Below, in pieces: positions 49,095-58,024 of a DNA stretch of 64,000 bases. Under the pieces are notes generated by a model. That model was not told the origin of the DNA. It saw nothing but the letters and a program-made list of their open reading frames with translations, and ran no database searches. Made by a program: the position numbers and the translations under genes. The first letter of the stretch is position 1. Every line of letters begins with the position of its first letter. This stretch comes from Rudaea cellulosilytica DSM 22992 (GTDB lineage Bacteria; Pseudomonadota; Gammaproteobacteria; Xanthomonadales; Rhodanobacteraceae). The stretch spans positions 156,938 through 220,937 of the forward strand of contig NZ_KB899245.1 in the NCBI RefSeq assembly GCF_000378125.1. The letters are read 5' to 3'.

Positions 49095-49997
49095 CTAGCG
49101 ACTCGGCGGTTTGGCGACGAAATCGAGGATATCGCGCATCACCGGCGGCTTGCCTGCGCGCCCGCGCGCGAGTGCGACAAGCAACTCGCCGTGATCGATG
49201 CCGCGGTAGAGCTTGAGCACGGCGGTGCCATCCATCGCCTGCGCACGCTCGGTCATGGCCTCGGCGTTGTTCGGCGTCACTTCGTCGTCGTCCAGGCCCT
49301 GCAGCAGCAGCATGGGCGGCTCGTCGCCGTCGACGAAGTTGATCGGCTGCGAGTCGTAGCGGCCTTCCGCGTCGTCGCCGAAAATCTCGGCTTCGTCGTC
49401 CTGATAAGGAAGGAATGCATATGCGCCGGCCAGACCGATCATGCCGGCGAGGTCGCGTGGGGTGAGCCCGGCCGCGGCGAGATAACGCTTGTCGCAGGCG
49501 AGTAGGGCGGCAATGTGGCCGCCGGCGGAGTGCCCGGCGACGAAGACGCGTCGGGCGTCGCCGCCGAATTCCGCGGCATGCGCAAAAGTCCACTTTGTCG
49601 CATTTGCCGCATCGTTCATGAATTCCGGGAAACGCACGTCGGGGAACTTCCGGTAATCCGGTATGACCACGACGATGCCCTGGCTGGCCAGAGCCTCGCC
49701 GACGTAGCGGTACCAGCGCCGCCGACCACCCTCCCAGCTGCCGCCGTAGAAGAACACCACCACCGGCGCGCCCGTAGCAGTGTGCGGTGCATAGACGTCG
49801 AGCTTGAGTGCGTGCTCTGCGTCGAACACGATGCCGCGGTGGACGGCGAGGTCGTGTGTGCTGTCGGCGCTGCCGAGCGTCGCGTACCAGACCTGGGAGC
49901 AGGCGGCCAGCAGCAACGAAGCGAGTGCCGTCGCCGCCACGCGCGCCCGGCGCCGGAGCCGACGAAAATTGCCAAGGCGCGGCTTCGTTCCTATCAT
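49095..49997 (-). CDS. Alpha/beta-hydrolase carboxylesterase lipoprotein
   Basis: 300 residues; N-terminal signal with lipobox LLAAC, then an esterase core related to the hormone-sensitive-lipase/BD-FAE group: oxyanion FFYGGSWEGG, nucleophile elbow GHSAGGH, acid DDDEVTP and His RGIDHGEL. Start at 49997 fits the signal peptide. Substrate unknown. Divergent from the Pycsar-like gene, 40 bp apart. Confidence 0.87.
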   Translation of the reverse strand: MIGTKPRLGNFRRLRRRARVAATALASLLLAACSQVWYATLGSADSTHDLAVHRGIVFDAEHALKLDVYAPHTATGAPVVVFFYGGSWEGGRRRWYRYVGEALASQGIVVVIPDYRKFPDVRFPEFMNDAANATKWTFAHAAEFGGDARRVFVAGHSAGGHIAALLACDKRYLAAAGLTPRDLAGMIGLAGAYAFLPYQDDEAEIFGDDAEGRYDSQPINFVDGDEPPMLLLQGLDDDEVTPNNAEAMTERAQAMDGTAVLKLYRGIDHGELLVALARGRAGKPPVMRDILDFVAKPPSR

Positions 49998-50037
49998 CGG
50001 GCGATTGTTGCAGGAATCAGGGGCGGCGGAAATCAAG

Positions 50038-50598
50038 ATGGGCGACGAAGCAACGCAACGCGGTAAGGAGCTGTTCGCTGACATCCCCGAGCGCAACACC
50101 GGCGATGTGCTATTGCGCACGACCCAACAGCATCATGTTTCGCTGAGCGTGATGGCGGATACCAAGGCGAGCATCGTCATCACCGTTTCCTCGATCGTGC
50201 TGACCCTGAGCCTGGGCAAGCTCAACGATCCGGACCTGCGTTGGTCGGTGCTGGTGTTGACCGCATTCACCCTCCTCGCGTTGCTGCTCGCAGTGCTTGC
50301 CGTGCTGCCGAAGTATCGTCCGTTCAAGCTGACCACGACCGAACTGCCGGCGGGATTCAACCTGCTGTTCATGGGTCATTTCGCCGAACTGCCGCGCGAA
50401 CGCTTCCTCGCCGAGATCGCGGGCTCGATGCGCACCGACGGTTCGGTCTATTTCGCGATGGCGAACGACATCTACAGCCTCGGCACCTATCTCGCGCAGC
50501 ACAAGTACCGCTATCTGCGTTTCGCCTATTTGAGTTTCCTCACCGGCTTCGTGCTCGCGCTGCTCATGCAGGTGTGGCGCATGCTGTTCGCGCACTGA
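50038..50598 (+). CDS. Pycsar-type transmembrane effector homologue (DUF5706-like), orphan
   Basis: 186 residues. A cytoplasmic N-terminus is followed by MADTKASIVITVSSIVLTLSL and a second helix (VLVLTAFTLLALLLAVLAVLP), a middle segment LLFMGHFAELPRERFLAEIAGSM and AMANDIYSLGTYLAQHKYRYLRFAYLSFLTGF with a final helix. This order (ADxKAS helix, FxxHFxxL, NDIYxLGxxLxxKYRYLRxAY) is that of the PycTM/DUF5706 family, the membrane-damaging effectors of Pycsar anti-phage systems. No uridylate or cytidylate cyclase gene is adjacent, so a defence role is not demonstrated. Neighbours are a lipoprotein esterase and sugar kinases. Confidence 0.75.
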   Translation: MGDEATQRGKELFADIPERNTGDVLLRTTQQHHVSLSVMADTKASIVITVSSIVLTLSLGKLNDPDLRWSVLVLTAFTLLALLLAVLAVLPKYRPFKLTTTELPAGFNLLFMGHFAELPRERFLAEIAGSMRTDGSVYFAMANDIYSLGTYLAQHKYRYLRFAYLSFLTGFVLALLMQVWRMLFAH

Positions 50599-50619
50599 AT
50601 CCCTCCGCGGAGTCCCACG

Positions 50620-51537
50620 ATGTCGAATTTCGAGCACGTCCTGCTGGGCGCCGTCGAGGCGGGCGGCACCAAATTCGTCTGCGCGCTCGGCGAACCCGGC
50701 GGCCGTCTTTATGCGGAAGCCGCGTTCGCCACGACCACGCCGGAAGAGACGCTCGCACGCGTCGCCGATTTCTTCGTCGAAACGCAAATGCGCCACGGTC
50801 CCGTAGCCGCGGTCGGCATCGGCTCGTTCGGGCCGGTGCACGTGCGCCCGGGCTCGGCGCAATACGGTCGCATTGCGCGTACGCCGAAGCTGCGCTGGGA
50901 AGGTGTCGACATGCTCGGCGAGATCGCGCGCGCGGCAGGCGCGCCCGCGGCGATCGATACCGACGTCAATATCGCCTTGCTCGGCGAGGTGCGCCACGGC
51001 GCCGGCGTCGGCTACGACGACGTCGTCTACGTTACCGTCGGTACCGGCATCGGTGCGGGCGTCTACGCCAACGGCAAGATCGTCTACGGCTTCGCCCATC
51101 CCGAAGTCGGGCACATCCACGTGCCGAAGCCGGCCGAGGACGCCGCGTTCGCCGGCGTCTGCGCCTTCCATGCCGATCGCTGCGTCGAGGGCCTCGCTTC
51201 AGGACCGGCACTGCAGGCGCGCTGGGGCACCGGTGCGGAAAACCTGCCGCCCGAGCATCCGGCGTGGACGCTGCAGGCACACTATCTTGCCGCGTTGTGC
51301 GTGAACCTGCTCGTCGTCTCGGCGCCGCGCCGCATCATCCTCGGCGGCGGCGTGATGGCGCAGACGCATCTGTTCCCACGCGTGCGCGCTGCGCTGGGCG
51401 AACTGCTCAACGGCTATCTCGATTTCGCCGCGTACGGCATCGAACTCGACGATCTCGTCGTGCCCGCGCAGCTCGGTGGTCGCGCCGGCGTGATCGGCGC
51501 GCTCGAGCTCGCGCGCGATTCCGTCGCCGCGCGCTAG
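50620..51537 (+). CDS. ROK-family fructokinase
   Basis: 305 residues. GAVEAGGTKFVCALG phosphate loop, GIGSFGPVHV, DVNIALLGEVRHGAG, VTVGTGIGAGV, and the zinc site around PEVGHIHVP..FAGVCAFHADRCVEGLASGPAL typical of bacterial fructokinases of the ROK family. Catalytic base Asp is in IDTDVN. It is followed after 21 bp by glycerate kinase, suggesting a small sugar/glycerate operon. Confidence 0.88.
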   Translation: MSNFEHVLLGAVEAGGTKFVCALGEPGGRLYAEAAFATTTPEETLARVADFFVETQMRHGPVAAVGIGSFGPVHVRPGSAQYGRIARTPKLRWEGVDMLGEIARAAGAPAAIDTDVNIALLGEVRHGAGVGYDDVVYVTVGTGIGAGVYANGKIVYGFAHPEVGHIHVPKPAEDAAFAGVCAFHADRCVEGLASGPALQARWGTGAENLPPEHPAWTLQAHYLAALCVNLLVVSAPRRIILGGGVMAQTHLFPRVRAALGELLNGYLDFAAYGIELDDLVVPAQLGGRAGVIGALELARDSVAAR

Positions 51538-51558
51538 CCGCCGCACGCAGCGCGCGCG

Positions 51559-52707
51559 ATGAAGCAATCTCCGCAACGCGTGCTGGTGATGCCCGACAAG
51601 TTCAAGGGCACGCTCACTTCGGAGCAAGCTGCACGTGCGATCGTGCGCGGCCTGCGCCGCGCGTGGCCGCAGGCACGATTCACGACGCATGTGCTCGCCG
51701 ACGGCGGCGAGGGCTTTGCCGCTGCCTTGGCGCACGCGGCGGGCGGATCATTGCGGCGCTGCGTGAGCGTCGATGCGGCGGGGCGTCCGTGCCGCGCAGC
51801 ATGGGGCGTGCTCGGGGACGGTCGCAGCGCGGTGTTCGATCTCGCCGCTGCGAGCGGGCTGGCGCAGTTGCCACCGGAACTGCGCGATCCGCTGCGCACT
51901 TCGACGTACGGCAGTGGCCTCGTGCTGCGCAAGGCGATCGACGCGGGAGCGACCAAGATCGTCATCGGCCTCGGCGGCAGCGCGACCAACGATGGCGGCG
52001 TCGGCATGGCCACCGCGCTCGGCTGGAAGTTTCTCGATCGCTGCGGCGAGGAGATCGCGCCCCGCGGCGCGGGCCTGTTGCATCTGCACCGCATCGTGGC
52101 GCCGAAGCCGCGGCCGCGTGCGCGTATCGTCGCCGCGTGCGACGTCGACAATCCGTTGTTCGGCCGCAGCGGCGCGGCATATCGGTTCGCGCCGCAGAAA
52201 GGCGCCGACGCACAGGCGGTGCGCGAGCTCGACCGCGGCCTGCGCCGTCTCTCGCGCATTGTCGGGCGCGATCTGGGCAAGGATCTCGCCGATGTCCCCG
52301 GCGCGGGCGCCGCAGGCGGTTGCGGCTTCGGTCTGATGGCGTTCTTCGGCGCGCGGCTCGTATCGGGTTTCGAGATCCTGCGCCGCGAAACGCGCCTCGA
52401 CGCGCTGTTGCGCGCGCACGATCTGGTCGTCACCGGCGAAGGTGCATTTGACCTCACCTCGTTGTCCGGAAAGGCGCCGTATCGCCTGGCGCTGCTCGCG
52501 CGCAAGCTGCGCGTACCGGCCTGGGGCGTGTTCGGCCGCGTCGATCTTCCCGAGTCGAAGCTGCCTTTCGCGCGCGTGGCCGCGCTTGTGGGCAGCGGCG
52601 CCGTGGTGGCCGTAAGCAAGGCCGAACATGCGCGGCGTCTCGAAACGGCTGCGTACCGGCTCGCATTGAAAAGCGTGAGTCCGGCGCTATCCGCGCCGAC
52701 GCGGTAA
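51559..52707 (+). CDS. Glycerate kinase (GlxK/GarK family)
   Basis: 382 residues. MPDKFKGTLTS, LADGGEGF, LGGSATNDGGVGMATALG, and GAAGGCGFGLMAFFGA with VTGEGAFDLTSLSGKAP are the standard blocks of class II-type glycerate 2-kinases. It phosphorylates glycerate to 2-phosphoglycerate. Same strand as fructokinase. The last 20 residues are family-atypical and the gene ends 83 bp before the next start. Confidence 0.92.
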   Translation: MKQSPQRVLVMPDKFKGTLTSEQAARAIVRGLRRAWPQARFTTHVLADGGEGFAAALAHAAGGSLRRCVSVDAAGRPCRAAWGVLGDGRSAVFDLAAASGLAQLPPELRDPLRTSTYGSGLVLRKAIDAGATKIVIGLGGSATNDGGVGMATALGWKFLDRCGEEIAPRGAGLLHLHRIVAPKPRPRARIVAACDVDNPLFGRSGAAYRFAPQKGADAQAVRELDRGLRRLSRIVGRDLGKDLADVPGAGAAGGCGFGLMAFFGARLVSGFEILRRETRLDALLRAHDLVVTGEGAFDLTSLSGKAPYRLALLARKLRVPAWGVFGRVDLPESKLPFARVAALVGSGAVVAVSKAEHARRLETAAYRLALKSVSPALSAPTR

Positions 52708-52790
52708 CAATATCATCGCGCGAAGCGGAACCAACCCCGCGCTGGCCTCTCGTACGTTGCATGCCGCATCGACCGCCCACGGAGTCACCC

Positions 52791-55700
52791 ATGCTGCGAA
52801 TCACGCTACGTTTCCTCGCGCTGTTGATGCTCTGCAACCTTGCCGGCGCGGCAACGCCGCCGGCGGACGATGCGGCCCTGCCCACGATCCTGCGCGACTG
52901 GCGCAGCTGGGTGCTCAAGGATCTCGATTTCCGCGCCTGCCCGTTCCTGTCGACGCAGATGTCGGACGATGCGAACGGGCGCATCTGCGCTTGGCCCGGT
53001 CGTCTCCGCCTCGACGCCGCCGCGAGCGGAGCAACGTTCGCGTTGCATTGGCGCGTCGATGCGCCGTCGTGGGTGACCCTCCCGGGCGACGCGCAGCATT
53101 GGCCGCAACAGGTCAAGGTCAATGGCCAGGCGCAGCCCGTGCTCGATCGCGCGGGCACGCCCGCGCTGTGGCTGGCCGCAGGGGGTTACGACATTGCCGG
53201 CACGATTCCGTGGCACGAGCGGCCGCAGTCGCTGCCGGTGCCGCAGGCCATCGGCCTGGTCGCGTTGAGCGTCGACGGCAAGGCGGTCGCGCAGGTGCAG
53301 CGCGACGGCGACGCGGTGACGCTCGGGCGGAGCGCCGCCACGGCGCCCGAGGCGGACAGCGTCGACCTGCGCGTGTTCCGCGAGCTCGCCGACGGCGTGC
53401 CCGCGCTGCTTACCACGCAGATCCATTTCATCGTCGCCGGGCAGGCGCGCGAAGAGACATTCGGTCCCGTGTTGCCGCCGGGATTCGTCGCGACCGCGCT
53501 CAGCGGCAACTGGCCCGCGCGGCTCGACAACGACGCCCGCCTGCACGTGCAGGTGCAGCCGGGCGAGGCGGTGCTGACCTTGAGTGCGCGAGCGATTGCG
53601 CCGCTCGCCGAGGTCGCCGCGCATCTGCCCGCGGCGCCGTGGCCGAAGCAGGAAGTGTGGAGCTATGCCGCATCGCCGCGCCTGCGTGTGACCAACGCCG
53701 CGGCCCAGGTTTCGGTCGACCCGCAACAGGCGCAGGTGCCGGCCGAATGGCAGGCCTTGCCGGCATTCGCGCTGGCCGACGGCGACAAGATCACGATCGA
53801 GCAGCGCTCGCGCGGGCTGGCTCCGAACGAGACCAACCGATTGAGCTTGCGCCGCGAGGCCTGGCTCGATTTCGCCGGCTCCGGCTGGTATGCGCGCGAT
53901 GCGGTCGATGGCTCGATGGTGCAGGGCTGGCGTCTCGACGTCGCCGCGCCGTTCAAACTCGAGCGTGCCGAAGCGAGCACGAGGGCACACACGGGCACGA
54001 GCACGGGCGAGGCACTGCTGGTCACGCGCGGCGCGAGCGACACGCTTTCCGGCGTCGAGTGGCGCACACCGAACGTGCATCTCGCCGGCTCGGTGCGTAT
54101 CGATGCCGTGTCCGATCTGCCGGCAACCGGCTGGCAGCAGGCCTTCGACCGCATCGACACGACGCTGCATTTTCCGTACGCCTACAAACTGCTCGGCGCG
54201 CCAGGCGCGGATCGCGTGCAGGGCAGCTGGATGTCGCGCTGGAGCCTGCTCGACGTGTTCGTCGCCGCGATCGTCGCCTTGCTTGCCTGGCGCCTGCTCG
54301 GCGTGCTCGGCGCGCTCGCCGCGGCGGGCTATCTCGCGCTCGGCTACCAGGAAACCGGTTCGCCGCTGTGGACGCTGGTCGCCGTACTCGCACTCGCGTT
54401 GATCGCGCGCGCGCTGCCCGCGGGCCGGCTGCAGGTCGCGGCGCTTTGGCTGCGTTGCGCGGCGATGCTCGCCTTCGTCCTCGTCGCGTTGCCGTTCGCG
54501 GCGAATCAGGTGCGCTATGCGCTGTATCCACAACTGGAGGCGGGGCAGGGCGCGTGGATGTATTACGCCGCACGCAAGGACGGTGCGTATCTAAACAACG
54601 ATGCCCCGGTTCGCGACGAGATAGAGGCGGCTCCCGCACAAACCATGGCGATACCGCCGCCGCCGGCCGCGCCGGCGCCGCCGCCGATGCTGGCGAAGCC
54701 GAAACTCCATCGCACTCTGCAATCGCCAATGGTCGTCGGTGGCGCCGCCAAGGTCGCCGAGCCCGATGCGGACAAGAAGGAGCTTGAATCGGTCACCGTC
54801 ACCGGCAACGTCGTGCGCAAATCGGATCTGATCGATCACTACAGCCAGTCCACGGTGATGCAGACCGGCGCGGGCGAACCGAGCTGGCAGGTCGGCAGCA
54901 CGGCGCAGCTGAGCTGGAGCGGCCCGGTTACGCCGGCGCAAAGCGTGCGTCTCCTCGTCGCGCCGCCGTGGCTGGTGCGGCCGCTGCGCATCGTGCTCGC
55001 GCTGCTGCTGGCCTGGCTCGCGTGGAGCGGTTGGCGTGGCCGTCCGGCAGCGCCCATGCCTTCGCGTGCTGTGGCCGCGGGCCTCGCCGGTGTGCTCCTG
55101 GCCACCAGTCTGGCGTTCGCACCGCGTGCGCAGGCGCAAGGCATTCCGTCCGACGAATTGCTGGAACAACTGCGTGAGCGTCTGACCGAGGCGCCGAAGT
55201 GCGCGCCAGCTTGCGCCAGCCTCGCGCAGATGCAGGTCGTCGCCAGCGGTGATGCGCTGAGCGTCGTACTTGAGGCGCATGCGGGCGAACGCCTCGCCTT
55301 GCCGCTACCTCGCGCGGATGCGAGCGTCACGCTGAAAAGTGTAAAAGTGGACAATATCGTCGACGTGCCGGTCGCGCGCGCGGCCGACGGCGGCAGCTGG
55401 ATCGCGCTCGATCGCGGCGTGCATCGCATCGAGGCAGTCTATGCCGTGCATGCCGACCGCCTTGCGCTGAACTTCGCCCTCGTGCCGGCGCGTGTCCTGT
55501 TCGACGGCAAGGGCTGGAGCGCGAGCGGCATCGAGGACGAACACCTGCTCGGCGGCTCGCTGAGCCTCGCGCGCGCACGCGACGACGCGGGTACCGGCGC
55601 GAAGCCTGAACTCGGTGCGCAGCAGTTTCCGCCTTACGTGCGCGTCGTGCGCTCGCTCATGCTCGGCCTCGACTGGAGCGTGCAGACACAGGTTCAGCGT

Positions 55701-57026
55701 GTTTCCCCGGCAACGGGCGGGGTTGCGGTCACGTTGCCTGTACTCGGCGGCGAGCATGTCTCGACTCCCGGTATAAAAGTACAGAATTCCACCGCGACCG
55801 TGGCGATCGCCGACGGCGCGGCAGAGACCTCGTGGAACGGCGCATTGGACAAGGCTGATACGTTGACGCTAACCGCGCCCACGCTCGCCGACCGTGCCGA
55901 GGTCTGGCGCGTGCTTGTCAGTCCGACCTGGCATGCAGAGTTCTCTGGCGTACCTGTCGTCGGCCTCGCGGCCGGCGAGGAGGCCGACGACTACCGCAAC
56001 TTCGAATTCCATCCGCTGCCTGGCGAGACGCTGATGGTGAAGATCACGCGGCCCGCGGCAGCGGCCGGCGCGACGCGCGCGATCGATGCGGTCAGCCTGG
56101 TCACCGACATAGGCCAGCGCAGCGCGAGCCACGTGCTCGGCTTCACCCTGCGCGCGAGCCAGGGTGGCGAACAGGCGATCATGCTGCCGAAGGGCGCCGA
56201 AGTCACCGCCGTGCAGCGCGACAACGAATCGCTCAACCTGCGTACGCAGGACGGCAAGCTCACGCTGCCGGTCAAGCCCGGCATGCAGCGTTATCAGGTC
56301 AGTTTTCGCGATGACGCCGCGCTCGGCTTTGTCGTGCGCACGCCGCAGGTCGGTCTCGGTTTGCCTGCAGCGAACATTGAATTGATCGCGCGTGTGCCCG
56401 CGGATCGCTGGCTGCTCGCGACCTCGGGTCCTGCGGTCGGTCCGGCGGTGCTTTACTGGGGCGAACTCGCAGTCATGGTCGCGGTCGCCTGGGCGCTCGC
56501 GCGCACCCGCCGCACCAAACTCAAGTTCCGCGACTGGCTCTTGCTCGGCCTCGGCTTTTCGACTTCGTCGTGGCTTGCCCCGATCGTGTTCGCCGCGTGG
56601 CTGTTCGCGTTCGACTGGCGCGGACGTTGCGAAACCAAGGAGCCGTGGTGGCGCTTCGATCTCGTCCAGATCGGGCTCGCCGTGCTGACCGTGGTCGCGC
56701 TCGTCGCGCTCGTGTCGACGATCAAGCTCGGTCTGCTCGGCGCCCCCGACATGCACGTCGTCGGCAATGGTTCCAGTGCGGCGCAGCTCAGCTGGTTTGC
56801 CGATCGCACCGCCGACGCGTTGCCGCAGGCGAGCGCGTTCTCGCTGCCGATGTGGGTCTATAAAGTGCTGATGCTGGCTTGGGCACTGTGGCTTGCGAAC
56901 GCACTGATCGGCTGGCTACGCGAAGCATGGATGGCGTGGACGCGCGGCGGCTATTGGCAGCCGCGACCCGAAGCCCCGCGCGCGCCATCAGCGGGCACCG
57001 CGCAAGCCGATGCGGAGAAGACGTGA
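52791..57026 (+). CDS. Large multi-pass envelope protein of unknown function with an internal duplication
   Basis: 1411 residues. Signal peptide (MLRITLRFLALLMLCNLAGAA), then a soluble beta-rich module (about 25-470), a cluster of helices (about 487-575), a Pro-rich linker (IPPPPAAPAPPP, about 625), a short ELESVTVTGNVVRKSDL stretch resembling TonB-receptor N-termini, another helix pair (about 725-785), a second beta-rich module (about 790-1210) and C-terminal helices (about 1220-1290 and 1355-1380). The two modules align loosely: both start with a Cys-containing segment after a short helix, both have a VRV-(F/V)R-xL strand and an EVW-xxxxSP motif (about 290 and 1035). No family is recognised. 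ATG at 52791 has GGAG 7 bases upstream. prmC overlaps its stop. Confidence 0.7.
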   Translation: MLRITLRFLALLMLCNLAGAATPPADDAALPTILRDWRSWVLKDLDFRACPFLSTQMSDDANGRICAWPGRLRLDAAASGATFALHWRVDAPSWVTLPGDAQHWPQQVKVNGQAQPVLDRAGTPALWLAAGGYDIAGTIPWHERPQSLPVPQAIGLVALSVDGKAVAQVQRDGDAVTLGRSAATAPEADSVDLRVFRELADGVPALLTTQIHFIVAGQAREETFGPVLPPGFVATALSGNWPARLDNDARLHVQVQPGEAVLTLSARAIAPLAEVAAHLPAAPWPKQEVWSYAASPRLRVTNAAAQVSVDPQQAQVPAEWQALPAFALADGDKITIEQRSRGLAPNETNRLSLRREAWLDFAGSGWYARDAVDGSMVQGWRLDVAAPFKLERAEASTRAHTGTSTGEALLVTRGASDTLSGVEWRTPNVHLAGSVRIDAVSDLPATGWQQAFDRIDTTLHFPYAYKLLGAPGADRVQGSWMSRWSLLDVFVAAIVALLAWRLLGVLGALAAAGYLALGYQETGSPLWTLVAVLALALIARALPAGRLQVAALWLRCAAMLAFVLVALPFAANQVRYALYPQLEAGQGAWMYYAARKDGAYLNNDAPVRDEIEAAPAQTMAIPPPPAAPAPPPMLAKPKLHRTLQSPMVVGGAAKVAEPDADKKELESVTVTGNVVRKSDLIDHYSQSTVMQTGAGEPSWQVGSTAQLSWSGPVTPAQSVRLLVAPPWLVRPLRIVLALLLAWLAWSGWRGRPAAPMPSRAVAAGLAGVLLATSLAFAPRAQAQGIPSDELLEQLRERLTEAPKCAPACASLAQMQVVASGDALSVVLEAHAGERLALPLPRADASVTLKSVKVDNIVDVPVARAADGGSWIALDRGVHRIEAVYAVHADRLALNFALVPARVLFDGKGWSASGIEDEHLLGGSLSLARARDDAGTGAKPELGAQQFPPYVRVVRSLMLGLDWSVQTQVQRVSPATGGVAVTLPVLGGEHVSTPGIKVQNSTATVAIADGAAETSWNGALDKADTLTLTAPTLADRAEVWRVLVSPTWHAEFSGVPVVGLAAGEEADDYRNFEFHPLPGETLMVKITRPAAAAGATRAIDAVSLVTDIGQRSASHVLGFTLRASQGGEQAIMLPKGAEVTAVQRDNESLNLRTQDGKLTLPVKPGMQRYQVSFRDDAALGFVVRTPQVGLGLPAANIELIARVPADRWLLATSGPAVGPAVLYWGELAVMVAVAWALARTRRTKLKFRDWLLLGLGFSTSSWLAPIVFAAWLFAFDWRGRCETKEPWWRFDLVQIGLAVLTVVALVALVSTIKLGLLGAPDMHVVGNGSSAAQLSWFADRTADALPQASAFSLPMWVYKVLMLAWALWLANALIGWLREAWMAWTRGGYWQPRPEAPRAPSAGTAQADAEKT

Positions 57027-57886
57027 CTGCGACGAAGGTGCGCGACCTGCTCGCGCAAGCGGGACCTGCGCTGGCCGCGGACCGCACGGCCAGCGAGGCG
57101 CGGCGCGAAGCGGAACTGCTGCTGCAGCATGCGCTGCGCGTCGACCGCGCCTGGCTGTTCGCGCACGCCGGCGACGAAGTGGACGAGGTGCTGGCGGGAC
57201 AGTTCCGCTGCTACGTCTCGCGCCGCGCCGAGGGCGAGCCGATTGCCTATATCACCGGCCGCCGCGAGTTCTTTTCGCTCGACCTCGTCGTCACGTCCGA
57301 CGTGCTGATCCCGCGCGCGGAAACCGAGTTGCTGGTCGAACTGGCCCTCGAAAGGATTCCACGCGACACCGAGGCGCGCATTGCCGATCTCGGTACCGGC
57401 TCGGGGGCGATTGCGCTCGCGCTTGCACACGAACGGCCGCGCGCACGCGTGCTTGCGACCGACGCGAGCGACGCTGCACTTGCCGTCGCGCGCGGCAATG
57501 CGCAGAGGCTGGCGCTGGCCAACGTCGAATTCGCGCTGGGCGAGTGGTGCGCGGCGCTCGGCGAGCGCGAGTTCGATCTGATCGCGAGCAATCCGCCCTA
57601 CATCGCGCGCGGCGATGCTCACCTCGAGCAAGGCGACCTTCGTTTCGAGCCGGCGCTCGCACTGTCTTCGGGCAGCGACGGCCTCGACGCGATCCGCACG
57701 ATCACGCGCGATGCGCGCCGCCATCTCGCGCGCGGCGGCTGGCTGCTGTTCGAGCACGGCCACGATCAGGGCGCAGCCGTGCGCGATATTTTCACAGCGA
57801 ATGGTTACATCGATGCAGCGACATGGCGCGATATGGAGGCGCGCGACCGGGTCAGCGGCGCAAGGTATGCGAGCGACCCTGCATGA
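57023..57886 (+). CDS. prmC: Peptide chain release factor glutamine methyltransferase PrmC
   Basis: 287 residues. N-terminal helical domain, then a Rossmann SAM methyltransferase with ADLGTGSGAIALALA, the catalytic ASNPPYI (about residue 190) and EHGHDQG. It methylates the GGQ glutamine of RF1/RF2. Start is a GTG overlapping the upstream stop (GTGA) with GGAGAAG before it. Its usual partner prfA is not in the window. Confidence 0.95.
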   Translation: MTATKVRDLLAQAGPALAADRTASEARREAELLLQHALRVDRAWLFAHAGDEVDEVLAGQFRCYVSRRAEGEPIAYITGRREFFSLDLVVTSDVLIPRAETELLVELALERIPRDTEARIADLGTGSGAIALALAHERPRARVLATDASDAALAVARGNAQRLALANVEFALGEWCAALGEREFDLIASNPPYIARGDAHLEQGDLRFEPALALSSGSDGLDAIRTITRDARRHLARGGWLLFEHGHDQGAAVRDIFTANGYIDAATWRDMEARDRVSGARYASDPA

Positions 57887-58024
57887 ACGACGAGATGGTC
57901 GTGTGCTCGGCCATGGCGGGCTTGTCGAGCCTGCATTGAGCGGCCGGCGCGGCAATGGCATGCTAAGCTTGGATGTCACCAGCAAACCACGCCGCGGGTC
58001 TTGTTTGCGCGGCGGGACGGACAT

